The notes under the pieces were generated by a model. The model did no database searches. It saw only the letters and a list, made by a program, of their open reading frames with translations, and was not told the DNA's origin. A stretch of 64,000 bases of DNA from Bacillus salipaludis (lineage in GTDB: Bacteria > Bacillota > Bacilli > Bacillales_B > DSM-18226). Location of the stretch: the NCBI RefSeq assembly GCF_004358205.1, contig NZ_SMYO01000006.1, positions 401,435 to 465,434 on the forward strand, read 5' to 3'. The stretch's first letter is position 1, and the number at the start of each line of letters is the position of its first letter. The position numbers were made by a program, and so were the translations under genes. Below, piece by piece: positions 53,856-62,872 of the stretch.

Positions 53856-54533
53856 CTAACAAATTTTTTGGACAAGCTCGATCGAATTATTCTTAGGTGA
53901 ATTAACCAGAGACGAAACCTCATAGGCATCCATTAATCGCTCATCAAACGGTTTTAAAAATCCCATTAAATATTCTAGATTCGAAACAGAAGGATCCAGC
54001 CATATTTTTTCGTCCTCCGGCTTGAGAATGACAGGCATACGATCATGAATATCCCTCATTAATTCATTTGGCTGGGTTGTGATAACCGAGCAGGAAAAGA
54101 GGGACTTCCCAACAGGAGATTTCCAGGTCCCCCAAATTCCCGCCATCGCAAATAAATGATTGCTTTTCAGCTTTATACGCATCGGCTTTTTTGAGCGATC
54201 CTCCAAACGTTTCCATTCATAAAAACTATCGGCTACAATTAAGCAGCGTTTCCGTTTAAAGGAATCCCGGAAGCTTGGTTTCTCAGATAAAGTCTCTGCC
54301 CGGGCATTAATCATTTTGTTGCCAATGGAAACATCCTTTGCCCATGAGGGGACGAGACCCCATTTTAAAAATCCCATTCGATTCATCGTTCCATCATTTA
54401 TGATGGCTAAAACCAGTTGAGAGGGTGCAATATTATAACTTGGACTATACAGTTCCTCATCCAAAAAGGAATGAACATCAAAACGGTCCAAAACTTCCTC
54501 AAGAGTTGCAGTTAACGTAAATCTGCCACACAT
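53856..54533 (-). CDS. SOS response-associated peptidase (YedK/HMCES family)
   Basis: A 225-residue SRAP protein that forms a covalent thiazolidine link with abasic sites in single-stranded DNA through its N-terminal cysteine. Cys2 is in MCGRFTL; the conserved Asn of NARAET, Glu in DSFYEW and His of HDRMPVIL are all present. The initiator Met must be removed for activity. Single gene. Confidence 0.93.
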   Translation of the reverse strand: MCGRFTLTATLEEVLDRFDVHSFLDEELYSPSYNIAPSQLVLAIINDGTMNRMGFLKWGLVPSWAKDVSIGNKMINARAETLSEKPSFRDSFKRKRCLIVADSFYEWKRLEDRSKKPMRIKLKSNHLFAMAGIWGTWKSPVGKSLFSCSVITTQPNELMRDIHDRMPVILKPEDEKIWLDPSVSNLEYLMGFLKPFDERLMDAYEVSSLVNSPKNNSIELVQKIC

Positions 54534-54712
54534 ACAAAAATCACCTCTGTAATTGAGTGTAACAAAGTTTTTGATATTTCTTAAAGTTTTTCATTCAATT
54601 CTATTGACAAGACAGAAAATTTAAATTATTTTTATAGTAATCCTAGCTAAAAGACTACCACAAAAATCAAATCATACATGTTAACCTTCCAACTAGAATC
54701 TACTTATTAAAT

Positions 54713-54726
54713 TGAAAGCGCTACCC
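54713..54726. promoter_or_regulatory. Candidate cre site upstream of the frl region
   Basis: TGAAAGCGCTACCC matches the CcpA consensus at 12 of 14 positions. It lies 90 bp before the first FrlR-type palindrome; carbon catabolite repression of fructosamine use would be sensible. The rest of 54534-54866 is AT-rich, with a possible TTGACA/TATTTT promoter at 54604-54632. Confidence 0.42.
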
Positions 54727-54802
54727 TATACCTATAATTTCCATTTACCTCCAAGCTTTATCTACCAAGACCCTTTTAAATCCTTTTTATATTTATCGCA
54801 AG

Positions 54803-54814
54803 TGGTATATACCA
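54803..54814. promoter_or_regulatory. FrlR-type operator 1 (TGGTATATACCA)
   Basis: A perfect 12-bp palindrome 53 bp before the frlR start. Identical copies lie at 55634 and 59848. The sequence fits the GTnTATAnAC type bound by HutC-subfamily GntR regulators, so it probably mediates autoregulation. Confidence 0.8.
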
Positions 54815-54866
54815 TTTTTAGAAGTGAGATAATTAACGTAAACACTAAAAAATTGGAGATCATCAG

Positions 54867-55604
54867 ATGAGCAGAATGATGAAAGACGAAGAAGCAATTC
54901 CATTTTATAAACAATTAAAAGATAAAATCCTTGATGATATTGAAATTGGCAAATTAAAGCATGGAGATAAGCTGCCATCAGAAAGAGAACTGGCTGACCA
55001 ATATGGAATCAGCCGGATGACCGCAAGACACACCTTGTCCATTTTAGAAAGAGAGGGTGTAGTAGAGAGACGAGTAGGCTCAGGAACTTTTATTTCGAAT
55101 AAAAAAATAGAAATGGACTTTATTACCTTTAACAGTTTTACAAGAAACATGATTAATAGGGGATTAACTCCTAGCACCCAGGTTCTTTCGATTCGAAAAA
55201 TAGAAGCAAAACCGATGTTAGCAAACAAATTAAAAGTAGCAATTGGTGAGTCAGTGACAGCAATCAAACGCTTGCGGCTTGTTGATGACATGCCAGTTGC
55301 GATTGAAGAATCATTTATTCCTGAAAAACTTTGTCCTAATCTCGATCAAATTATCACCGATAACAGTTCCCTTTATGAAATTTTAGAAAACCATTTCGGT
55401 ATTGTCCTCGTTAAGGCAAAGGAGTATATGCAGGTTACATACTCCGAGGAAAGTGACAGTAAGCTATTAAAAATCCGTTCCGAAAGCCCTTGTATTTTTC
55501 AAGAAGCGGTCGCCTTTGACCGAAATGAACAGGAAATTGAATTTTCCACTTCATTAACCAGAAGTGATATCGTTAAATTTTATTCTGAATTGAATCTGCA
55601 ATAA
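54867..55604 (+). CDS. frlR: GntR-family regulator, HutC subfamily (FrlR-like)
   Basis: A 245-residue regulator with N-terminal winged helix (PFYKQLKDKILDDIEIGKLKHGDKLPSERELADQYGISRMTARHTL) and C-terminal UTRA ligand domain from about residue 95 (TPSTQVLSIRKIEAK ... EYMQVTYSEESDSKLL). Its position at the head of the fructosamine genes and the three shared palindromes make it the local regulator, equivalent to B. subtilis FrlR. The effector is likely a phosphorylated fructosamine. Confidence 0.88.
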   Translation: MSRMMKDEEAIPFYKQLKDKILDDIEIGKLKHGDKLPSERELADQYGISRMTARHTLSILEREGVVERRVGSGTFISNKKIEMDFITFNSFTRNMINRGLTPSTQVLSIRKIEAKPMLANKLKVAIGESVTAIKRLRLVDDMPVAIEESFIPEKLCPNLDQIITDNSSLYEILENHFGIVLVKAKEYMQVTYSEESDSKLLKIRSESPCIFQEAVAFDRNEQEIEFSTSLTRSDIVKFYSELNLQ

Positions 55605-55633
55605 ACTAGGATTCCTTTCAGATTTAGATTAAA

Positions 55634-55645
55634 TGGTATATACCA
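55634..55645. promoter_or_regulatory. FrlR-type operator 2
   Basis: Perfect palindrome TGGTATATACCA, flanked A/T symmetrically (AAATGG...CCATTA), 28 bp before the frlD start and just upstream of its AGGAGG ribosome site. Confidence 0.82.
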
Positions 55646-55672
55646 TTAACAACCGAACTAGGAGGATGAATC

Positions 55673-56515
55673 ATGAAGGTAATTGGTGTTGGAGATAATG
55701 TAGTAGATAAATATCTTTATAAAAGGACCATGTATCCAGGCGGCAATGCTTTGAATTTTAGTGTTTATGCAAAACAGCTTGGCATGAAGTCTGCCTATCT
55801 TGGAGTTTTTGGCAGCGATCGTGCTGCTGAACATATAACCAAAACCTTAAAAAATTTAGAAGTGGATCTTTCACATTGCAGGTATCATGATGGTGAAAAT
55901 GGTTATGCGCAGGTAGATTTAGTCGATGGAGACCGGGTTTTTATCGGCGGCAATGGGGGAGGCGTCCAAAAGGACCATCCAATTGTCCTTACCGATGAGG
56001 ACTTGGAATATATCAAAACCTTCGAAATTGCTCACAGCAGCATATATAGCGAGATGGAAGCGGAATTACATAAGTTAAAAGAGGCAGGGGTCAAAGTATC
56101 CTTTGACTTTTCAGCTGACTATAATGATCAAATTTTAGAAAAAACTTGTAAGCATGTGGATTTTAGTTTATTGTCCTGCGGTCAATGGAAAGATGAGGAA
56201 GTAGAAGAACTTTTAAAACGAGTTCACTCATATGGAAGCAATCTAGCAATTGGTACGATGGGTTCACGCGGTTCCATGGTTTACGATGGACAAACCTTTT
56301 ATCGTCAGGAGCCTCATTTTGTTCAACCCGTCGATACTTTAGGGGCAGGAGATTCTTTCTTCACCGCCTTCATTCTTCATTATCTTAAAGGAAAGAAAGA
56401 AAAAACGATGAAGACAGAAGCAGAGCTTATTAAGGCGAGCTTGGTAGAAGGTGCAAAATTTGCTGCGAAAACCTGTCTTGTCGACGGTGCTTTTGGGTAT
56501 GGGATTTCATTCTAA
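55673..56515 (+). CDS. frlD: Fructosamine (fructoselysine-type) 6-kinase
   Basis: PfkB-family sugar kinase, 280 residues, that phosphorylates an imported fructosamine at C6. It has the short FrlD-type start VIGVGDNVVDKYLYKRTMYPGGNALNFSVYAKQLG and the catalytic VDTLGAGDSFFTAFILHYL. Length and sequence follow B. subtilis FrlD. In B. subtilis frlD is last in the operon; here it is first. Confidence 0.92.
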   Translation: MKVIGVGDNVVDKYLYKRTMYPGGNALNFSVYAKQLGMKSAYLGVFGSDRAAEHITKTLKNLEVDLSHCRYHDGENGYAQVDLVDGDRVFIGGNGGGVQKDHPIVLTDEDLEYIKTFEIAHSSIYSEMEAELHKLKEAGVKVSFDFSADYNDQILEKTCKHVDFSLLSCGQWKDEEVEELLKRVHSYGSNLAIGTMGSRGSMVYDGQTFYRQEPHFVQPVDTLGAGDSFFTAFILHYLKGKKEKTMKTEAELIKASLVEGAKFAAKTCLVDGAFGYGISF

Positions 56516-56618
56516 TCCCCTTTTAGGGGGAGGAATTTTATTAATAGGATTCACAGGGGGTGTCACGCGTTAAATAGTTTGAAAGTTTAGTATTTTTAAA
56601 AAATAGGAGGGTTAATGA

Positions 56619-57914
56619 ATGAGTAAAAAAATGAAGATTTTATTAGTAGCCATGCTAATGTTTGCACTCGTGTTAACAGGATGTTCAAGCTCTTCGTCAA
56701 CCAAAGAGGACGAATCGGGTAAAATCGTTCTAAAATTTTTGCATAAGTGGCCGCAGCCAGAATACGCTCCCTATTTTGAAGAAGTTGTAAAAGAATTTGA
56801 AAAGCAAAATCCAAATATCATAGTAAAAATGGAAGCGATTGCAGACGAGCCAATTAAGGATAAACTCCGTGTCATTCTTGGCGGTAATGATGTTCCTGAC
56901 ATTATGTTCTCTTGGTCAGGAGAGTTTGCGAGAAAATTTGTTCGTGCCGGTGCAGCTTTAGATTTAACTCCTTATTTAAATGAAGATACCGCTTGGAAAG
57001 ACAGCTTCATTCCAGCTTCTTTGCAGCCTTTTAGCTCTGACGGCAAAAACTATGGAATTCCGCTTCGCTTTAACGGAAAATTCTTTGTCTATAACAAAAA
57101 AATATTTGATAAGTACCACTTACAGGCACCAAAGACGTGGGATGAATTTGTACAAGAGTTAGATACCTTGAAAAAGGGTGGAGAAACCCCGATTATTTTT
57201 GGTAACCAAAGCCCTTGGGCAGCCATCCATTACTTAACTGGTCTAAACCAAAAACTAGTAGCACAGGATGTAAGAATGAAAGATTATAATCCTAAATCCG
57301 GAGAATTTACGAATCCTGGTTATGTAAAGGCCATGGAGATGTTTGCTGACTTGAATAAAAATGGTTACTTTATGAAAAATGCCAACTCTACTTCTCATGA
57401 TATGGCGAAACAATTGTTCCTAGCAGGTAAGGGAGCCATCATGTATGTTGAATTAGAAGAATTCCCGGATATCGAAAAGGGCTTAAAAGGAAACTGGGGC
57501 TTCTTCCCGATGCCGGCAATTACAAATGGAGCAGGAAATCAAAACTTCATTACTGGTGCACCGGATGGATTTATCGTTTCATCAAAATCCAAGCATCCTA
57601 AAGAAGCTATTAAATTCCTAAAATTCTTAACTAGCAAAGAAAATGCTATAAAACTGACAAAACAGCTTAGCTGGCCAAGCCCGATTGATGGTGCAACAAC
57701 CCCTGAAACTTCCTTGAAACAAGTAGCAGAAGGCGTTGATTTCATGAAGAAGGAAGAGGGCATGGCTGAATGGCTAGACACAGATGTCCATGCAAAGGTT
57801 GCAGATGCATACCTAACGAATATTCAGCTATTGCTTGACGGCACAAAATCACCGGAAGAAATTATTAAACAAGTTCAACAAGTTGCCAAACAAGTACAAG
57901 GTGAAGTGAACTAA
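56619..57914 (+). CDS. frlO: Fructosamine ABC transporter, sugar-binding lipoprotein
   Basis: Family 1 extracellular solute-binding protein, 431 residues. The signal FALVLTGCSSSSS gives lipidated Cys22. AGGAGG is 8 bp before ATG 56619; the ATG at 56615 is out of frame and stops after three codons. Sequence features WPQPEYAPYFEEVVKEFEKQNP and VPDIMFSWSGEFARKF fit FrlO. It delivers alpha-glycated amino acids or similar Amadori products to FrlN/FrlM. A strong hairpin follows the stop. Confidence 0.92.
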   Translation: MSKKMKILLVAMLMFALVLTGCSSSSSTKEDESGKIVLKFLHKWPQPEYAPYFEEVVKEFEKQNPNIIVKMEAIADEPIKDKLRVILGGNDVPDIMFSWSGEFARKFVRAGAALDLTPYLNEDTAWKDSFIPASLQPFSSDGKNYGIPLRFNGKFFVYNKKIFDKYHLQAPKTWDEFVQELDTLKKGGETPIIFGNQSPWAAIHYLTGLNQKLVAQDVRMKDYNPKSGEFTNPGYVKAMEMFADLNKNGYFMKNANSTSHDMAKQLFLAGKGAIMYVELEEFPDIEKGLKGNWGFFPMPAITNGAGNQNFITGAPDGFIVSSKSKHPKEAIKFLKFLTSKENAIKLTKQLSWPSPIDGATTPETSLKQVAEGVDFMKKEEGMAEWLDTDVHAKVADAYLTNIQLLLDGTKSPEEIIKQVQQVAKQVQGEVN

Positions 57915-57923
57915 TAGATGAAA

Positions 57924-57952
57924 GGGTAGGCAGTTGTTTAACTGCTTACCCC
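57924..57952 (+). promoter_or_regulatory. Intercistronic hairpin frlO-frlN
   Basis: GGGTAGGCAGTT pairs with AACTGCTTACCC (one G-U) around GTTT. There is no T-run, so it more likely protects the frlO messenger end than terminates, giving more binding protein than permease. Confidence 0.7.
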
Positions 57953-57970
57953 CTCTAAGGAGGAAGAAGG

Positions 57971-58858
57971 ATGACAAAAACATTTCGAAATAGCCGTACA
58001 GCCTTACTTTATATTTTACCAGCACTTCTTCTCATCCTGTTGTTTGTGTTTCTGCCGATTGTTCTAAATCTTTACAACAGTTTATTCAGGTGGAATTCAT
58101 TTTCGTCAGGAAAAACGTTTGTAGGCTTTGAGTATTATAGCAGACTCTTCAAGGATCCCGTTTTTTATATTGCCTTAAAAAATAATTCGCTCTACGCTGT
58201 CATTTCATTAATATTTCAGGTAGGGGGCGGATTAATAATTGCCGCCATTTTAGAAGATAAACTGATTAGAAGATTTCAACCATTTTTCCGAACTGTATTT
58301 TTTATCCCTTCCGTTATTTCCATCGCCGTTGTTGGTTTACTATGGCAGCTGATTTATAATCCGGAAGTTGGTCTAGTTAATAGTTTTTTAAAATTCATTG
58401 GTCAGACTGAATGGGCGCATTCTTGGCTTGGGGATAGTAAAGTTGCCATTTATGCAGTTGTTGCCGTTTCGCAATGGCAGTATACAGGTTACATGACGAT
58501 GCTGTTCTTGATCGCAATGCAAAAAATTCCATTTGAATATTATGAAGCGGCCATGATTGATGGCGCATCTAAGATAAAAACCTTTTTCAATATAACACTT
58601 CCACAAATCAAAGAAATGACAATCGTGGGTATGGTGATTACCGTAATTGGTGCATTCAAAGTGTTTGATGAAGTGTATATCATGACCTTTGGCGGGCCTG
58701 GTCAATCGACAGAAGTGTTAGGAACGATGCTTTACCGGGCAGCTTTCCGAAATGATGAAATGGGCTATGCTTCCACAATTGGAACAGTCATTTTCGTCAT
58801 CACTCTCATCCTATCCTTAATCCAAATGAAACTAGGAAAATCAGGACAGGAGGCGTAA
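57971..58858 (+). CDS. frlN: Fructosamine ABC transporter permease
   Basis: Sugar-type ABC permease (MalF family), 295 residues with six helices. The EAA loop is YYEAAMIDGASKIKTFFNITLPQI. GGAGGAAG precedes the ATG. No ATPase gene is in this cluster; in B. subtilis the shared ATPase MsmX serves several such importers, and the same is likely here. Confidence 0.93.
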   Translation: MTKTFRNSRTALLYILPALLLILLFVFLPIVLNLYNSLFRWNSFSSGKTFVGFEYYSRLFKDPVFYIALKNNSLYAVISLIFQVGGGLIIAAILEDKLIRRFQPFFRTVFFIPSVISIAVVGLLWQLIYNPEVGLVNSFLKFIGQTEWAHSWLGDSKVAIYAVVAVSQWQYTGYMTMLFLIAMQKIPFEYYEAAMIDGASKIKTFFNITLPQIKEMTIVGMVITVIGAFKVFDEVYIMTFGGPGQSTEVLGTMLYRAAFRNDEMGYASTIGTVIFVITLILSLIQMKLGKSGQEA

Positions 58859-58862
58859 GAAA

Positions 58863-59765
58863 ATGACGACAAGAGAAAATCCAGTGGTTAAAACAAACGA
58901 ATTCCGGCCAGTTGGAACAGTAGGGCGGAAGATTTCAACAAAGATTAAAAATAAAATCTTTCAAGGGACAGTTCTTGTCTGGTTTAGTATTTTTGCCATT
59001 TGTATTATCTATCCGATCATTTGGCTTGGATTAAGCGGACTAAAATCGAATAGCGATTTCTTCTTAAGTACGTGGTCTCTGCCAAAAGAATGGCTTTGGA
59101 GTAATTATAAAGCCGCATGGGACGCGGGAATTGGTCATTTCTTTTTAAATAGTGTTCTTGTGACAGTGGTCTCCGTTGTATGTGTACTCCTATTCGGATC
59201 GATGGCAGCCTACGGGCTGAGCCGCTTTCACTTTAAAGGTCAGAATTTCTTATTGATTATTATCCTAAGCGGTTTGATGCTTGCGCCGCAGGTTAGCTTG
59301 ATCCCGCTTTATAAATTGTTGCAGGCCATTGGTCTATATAACACTTATGGAGCCTTAATCCTGCCTTATGTTGCGTTTCAATTGCCATTTGCGATTTTCT
59401 TAATGCGATCCTATTTTCTCTCCATCCCCCATGAGCTTGAAGAATCGGCTATTCTCGATGGATGTAATAGTTGGAAAGTCTACCGGCATATTATTGTTCC
59501 GATGGGTAAACCCATCATTGCTTCCTGTGCGTTGTTGACGGGAATGAACGTCTGGAATGAATTCATGTTTGCCCTTGTATTCGTTGAAGATTCCAGCCTT
59601 CGCACGATCCCAGTCGGCTTAATGAACTTAAGAAGTCAGCTAAATACGGATTTTGGAATTCAATTGGCCGGTTTGGCAATTTCCGCTTTGCCGATGATCA
59701 TTGCGTACATTATTTTCCAAAGACAATTCGTTCGCGGCTTATCGGCTGGAAGTGTAAAAGGATAA
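58863..59765 (+). CDS. frlM: Fructosamine ABC transporter permease
   Basis: Second permease (MalG family), 300 residues with six helices. The EAA loop is ELEESAILDGCNSWKVYRHIIVPMG. It starts 4 bp after the frlN stop, inside the same operon. A hairpin (GGAATAGG/CCTATTCC, about 59784-59820) follows and separates it from the deglycase genes, which have their own operator. Confidence 0.93.
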   Translation: MTTRENPVVKTNEFRPVGTVGRKISTKIKNKIFQGTVLVWFSIFAICIIYPIIWLGLSGLKSNSDFFLSTWSLPKEWLWSNYKAAWDAGIGHFFLNSVLVTVVSVVCVLLFGSMAAYGLSRFHFKGQNFLLIIILSGLMLAPQVSLIPLYKLLQAIGLYNTYGALILPYVAFQLPFAIFLMRSYFLSIPHELEESAILDGCNSWKVYRHIIVPMGKPIIASCALLTGMNVWNEFMFALVFVEDSSLRTIPVGLMNLRSQLNTDFGIQLAGLAISALPMIIAYIIFQRQFVRGLSAGSVKG

Positions 59766-59847
59766 GCAAGAGTACCAGGGTAGTTGGAATAGGGAAGAAA
59801 TGTCCTTTCCTATTCCACGTAATTTCGTTTCTCACGATTGGTTTAAA

Positions 59848-59859
59848 TGGTATATACCA
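59848..59859. promoter_or_regulatory. FrlR-type operator 3
   Basis: Perfect palindrome TGGTATATACCA 45 bp before the first deglycase gene. It implies a second FrlR-controlled promoter inside the frl region. Confidence 0.82.
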
Positions 59860-59903
59860 AATAACTAATTTGGAAAAATATAGATTTCAAAGGAGGATAC
59901 AAG

Positions 59904-60869
59904 ATGTTAACAGATGTACAAAAAGCGTTAGATGTGTTGAAGGAAAGGGATATTGACCGTGTTTATTTCGTCGCATGCGGAGGTTCTTCCTCGCTTATGT
60001 ATGCGAGTAAATATGTGCTGGATCGAGAAGCTGAGACAATTGACTCTGATCTCTACACCTCAAATGAGTTTGTCCACCGTAATCCGAAGAAATTAAACGG
60101 AAAATCGTTGGTGATTTTGTGCTCCTATTACGGGAAAACTCCGGAAACAGTGGAAGCAGCACGGTTTGCACGTGAAAAAGGAGCATTAACCGTTTCCTTA
60201 ACATTTGATGCAGACTCACCACTTGCCCAGGTTTCTGAGAATGTAATCGTCTACCATGATCAGGAAGACTCAAATTATGTGAACGAATCCCCTGCCATTA
60301 TGCTCGAACTCATTTTTGGCTTGTTAGCAGAAAGGGAAGGCAACAAAAAATTTAATGATATCCTGTCCTCCTTAGAAAATCTAAGACCGATTCTAAACAA
60401 GGCAAAAGCTGAGACTTTGGCCCAAGCAAAAGAATTTGCTGAGTCCTATAAGGATGAAAAAATTATTTACACGATGGGCAGCGGTGCAAACTATGGAATT
60501 GCTTATTGGTTTGCGATTTGTCTCCTAATGGAAATGCAGTGGATCCATTCTCATGCCATCCACGCAGGTGAATACTTCCATGGTCCATTTGAAATCTTGG
60601 ATAAGGATGTACCAATTATTCAATTAGTCGGCCTAGATGAAACCCGGCCATTAGAAGAGCGCTCTTTAGAATTTACCCAACGCTATGGTGAAAGAGTGAT
60701 TGTAATAGATGCAAAAAACTTTGACTTAACAGGTGTTACTGAAAGTGTGAAAGGATACATTGCTCCACTCGTCCTGCAAACCGTTTTACGCCAATATGCG
60801 GGTGAGCTGGCAGAGGTTCGTAACCATCCATTAAGCACCAGAAGATATATGTGGAAGGTTCCTTATTAA
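59904..60869 (+). CDS. frlB: Fructosamine 6-phosphate deglycase (SIS domain)
   Basis: Splits the phosphorylated fructosamine into glucose 6-phosphate and the free amino acid; 321 residues with two SIS folds. VYFVACGGSSSLMYASKYVLDREAETI, QWIHSHAIHAGEYFHGPFEI and the end ELAEVRNHPLSTRRYMWKV match B. subtilis FrlB nearly throughout. AGGAGG is 8 bp before the ATG. A paralogue follows after 63 bp. Confidence 0.93.
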   Translation: MLTDVQKALDVLKERDIDRVYFVACGGSSSLMYASKYVLDREAETIDSDLYTSNEFVHRNPKKLNGKSLVILCSYYGKTPETVEAARFAREKGALTVSLTFDADSPLAQVSENVIVYHDQEDSNYVNESPAIMLELIFGLLAEREGNKKFNDILSSLENLRPILNKAKAETLAQAKEFAESYKDEKIIYTMGSGANYGIAYWFAICLLMEMQWIHSHAIHAGEYFHGPFEILDKDVPIIQLVGLDETRPLEERSLEFTQRYGERVIVIDAKNFDLTGVTESVKGYIAPLVLQTVLRQYAGELAEVRNHPLSTRRYMWKVPY

Positions 60870-60932
60870 AGGTAAGGTACTTATTAACTTAGAAGTCTTA
60901 AAAAATCTCAAATAAAATTTGGAGGGATTATC

Positions 60933-61946
60933 TTGTTAAAATTCGAACACGATACTTTTTTAGAATATGTTGGAAAAGAAGCAGTAGCGAAAAGAGAAGA
61001 AATTGAAAAAGTAGTCGATGAAATTTCTGCTAAAGGCTATAAAAATATCTTCCTTATCGGATCCGGCGGAACAATTGCGATGATGTACCCATTCGAATAT
61101 ATCCTAAAATCGAACTCAACCGTAGAGGTGCATGCGGAAATTGCTGCAGAATTATTAGTCATGAACAATCGCCATCTTTCAAAAGATTCCGTTTGTATTT
61201 TTGCATCTGTTACCGGAACAACAAAGGAAACGGTAGCAGCAGCCGAGTTCTGTAAGGCGAAGGGAGCCACCACCATTGGTTTCGTCGCTGAACCTGGTAC
61301 ACCACTTGCCGAAGCCGTTGATTATTGCATTTCAACCGGGCATGAGAAGCATTCGTTCGATACTTTCTTCCTTCATCTACAACTGTTGACATTCCGGTTT
61401 ATCCATAACAACGATGAATTCCCACAATACGAGCAATTTGCAAAAGAAATCGCCTTGTTGCCAGAAGGAATTGTTCATGCATTAAAAACCTTCGATTCTC
61501 GTGCAGAACAATTTGCGATCCGACATAAGGATACGGGTTACCATATGTTGGTCGGTGCAGGTAATCTATGGGGAAATACCTATTCCTACGCGATGTGTAT
61601 TTTAGAGGAAATGCAATGGATTAGGTCTAAATCGATTCATGCTGCTGAATTCTTCCATGGTACACTTGAGCTTGTTGAGGACGACACCAGTGTCATTTTA
61701 TTTAAAGGAGAAGATGAAACTCGTCCATTGGTTGATCGTGTTGAACGATTTGCTGAAAAAATAACAAATGAATTATTCATAATTGATACGAAAGACTATC
61801 CTCTTGAGGGCATTAGTGAGGAATTCAGAAAACACTTTGCTGTAAATTTAAACTGGGCATTAACAGGTCGGATTAGTGTCTACCTGGAGCGTGAAAGAAA
61901 CCACCCATTAGAACTTAGAAGATATTACAGAAAAATGGAATATTAA
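60933..61946 (+). CDS. Second SIS-domain deglycase-like protein
   Basis: A 337-residue paralogue of FrlB with the same landmarks: FLIGSGGTIAMMYPFEYIL, QWIRSKSIHAAEFFHGTLEL and RERNHPLELRRYYRKMEY. HGPFE of FrlB reads HGTLE here, so specificity probably differs. By analogy with paired deglycases for fructose- and glucose-type glycated lysine, it may act on a second glycated substrate; this is inference. TTG start after TTGGAGGG. Last gene of the frl region. Confidence 0.85.
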   Translation: MLKFEHDTFLEYVGKEAVAKREEIEKVVDEISAKGYKNIFLIGSGGTIAMMYPFEYILKSNSTVEVHAEIAAELLVMNNRHLSKDSVCIFASVTGTTKETVAAAEFCKAKGATTIGFVAEPGTPLAEAVDYCISTGHEKHSFDTFFLHLQLLTFRFIHNNDEFPQYEQFAKEIALLPEGIVHALKTFDSRAEQFAIRHKDTGYHMLVGAGNLWGNTYSYAMCILEEMQWIRSKSIHAAEFFHGTLELVEDDTSVILFKGEDETRPLVDRVERFAEKITNELFIIDTKDYPLEGISEEFRKHFAVNLNWALTGRISVYLERERNHPLELRRYYRKMEY

Positions 61947-62044
61947 GATAAAACTGAGGTTATTATTAAAATTCCATACAAATGTTAAAATCCTAGTAAA
62001 ATATATTTATTTTAAATATTCAATTACTTTTACACTTTAAACTG

Positions 62045-62073
62045 TTGAAAGAAAATTTTGAAAATGTTACTAT
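62045..62073 (+). promoter_or_regulatory. Promoter of the candidate small RNA
   Basis: TTGAAA and TACTAT are 17 bp apart, with TG at the extended -10 position (TGTTACTAT). Transcription would start near 62080. Confidence 0.6.
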
Positions 62074-62079
62074 TGAGTT

Positions 62080-62180
62080 GTTTAAATTCTTCTGAGTTTA
62101 GACCTCCTAAACTGAAGCTTAGCCTTGACCACTAAGCTTTACTTTGGACCTTTGAGACGTACTCAAAGGTTCTTTTTTTT
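62080..62180 (+). ncRNA. Candidate small RNA or attenuator leader with three hairpins
   Basis: About 100 nt. Hairpin 1: AGTTTAG/CTAAACT with loop ACCTC, exposing an ACCUCC stretch complementary to ribosome sites. Hairpin 2: AAGCTTAG/CTAAGCTT with loop CCTTGACCA. Hairpin 3: GGACCTTTGAG/CTCAAAGGTTC followed by T8, a strong terminator. Together with the promoter at 62045 this is a complete transcription unit with no open frame. It ends 51 bp before the acetyltransferase start codon, so it could also be an attenuator for that gene. Confidence 0.6.
62146..62180 (+). terminator. Rho-independent terminator of the candidate small RNA
   Basis: GGACCTTTGAG pairs with CTCAAAGGTTC (11 bp, one G-U) around ACGTA, followed by T8. 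Confidence 0.92.
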
Positions 62181-62231
62181 GATGAAATCGGCTAAGATGG
62201 AATCAATATTATTTTGACGGAGGAAACTTCA

Positions 62232-62783
62232 GTGGATTTTAAGACTTTTGATCGTTGGGATGAAGGAATCTGGAATAAGGTAAGTCCTATTTATCAAGGA
62301 GCCTTTGGAGATAAAGGAGCGAAACCGGAAAAGGTTATCCGCAACATGTTCCGTAAGCAAATTTGCTTCCTCCATGTTGCCTTCCAACAAGATCTTCCCG
62401 TCGGACTGGCACTCACTGGAAAATTAAAGGGAATAAATGCGCTGCTGATCGATTACATTGCTGTTGACCATGATAAACAGGGTCATGGGATTGGCTCAAA
62501 AATCTTACAATTCATTAAGGACTGGTCAACCAGTGAAGAAGGAATAGACAGCATCGTGATTGAGGTCGAGTCAGAGATGAGTGCTGAAAATCAGGAGCGT
62601 ATCCATTTTTGGAAAAAGAATGGTTTTACCTTAACTGACTATATCCATCGTTATATTTGGGTTCCGGAAACTTATCAGGCCATGTACCTCCAGCTGTCTT
62701 CACATGGAGTAGTTCCCGAGGGCGGCGAGGAGCTTTTCAAATTTATTGGCAACTTTCATAAAGAGTCTTTTCAGGGTACATGA
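62232..62783 (+). CDS. GNAT family N-acetyltransferase
   Basis: A 183-residue acetyltransferase. The acetyl-CoA motif is VDHDKQGHGIGSKILQFIKDW, followed by the beta strand SIVIEVESEMSAENQERIHFWKKNGF. GTG 62232 has GGAGG 8 bp upstream; the earlier TTG 62214 has none. It ends next to the VOC gene. Substrate unknown. Confidence 0.88.
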   Translation: MDFKTFDRWDEGIWNKVSPIYQGAFGDKGAKPEKVIRNMFRKQICFLHVAFQQDLPVGLALTGKLKGINALLIDYIAVDHDKQGHGIGSKILQFIKDWSTSEEGIDSIVIEVESEMSAENQERIHFWKKNGFTLTDYIHRYIWVPETYQAMYLQLSSHGVVPEGGEELFKFIGNFHKESFQGT

Positions 62784-62872
62784 TGATGAATGTAAATGCC
62801 AAATTGAACAAAAAATGCTATATTGTGGATAGGGAAGAAATGGAATCAACTATTTTAAAGGAGTGTTGTGAA

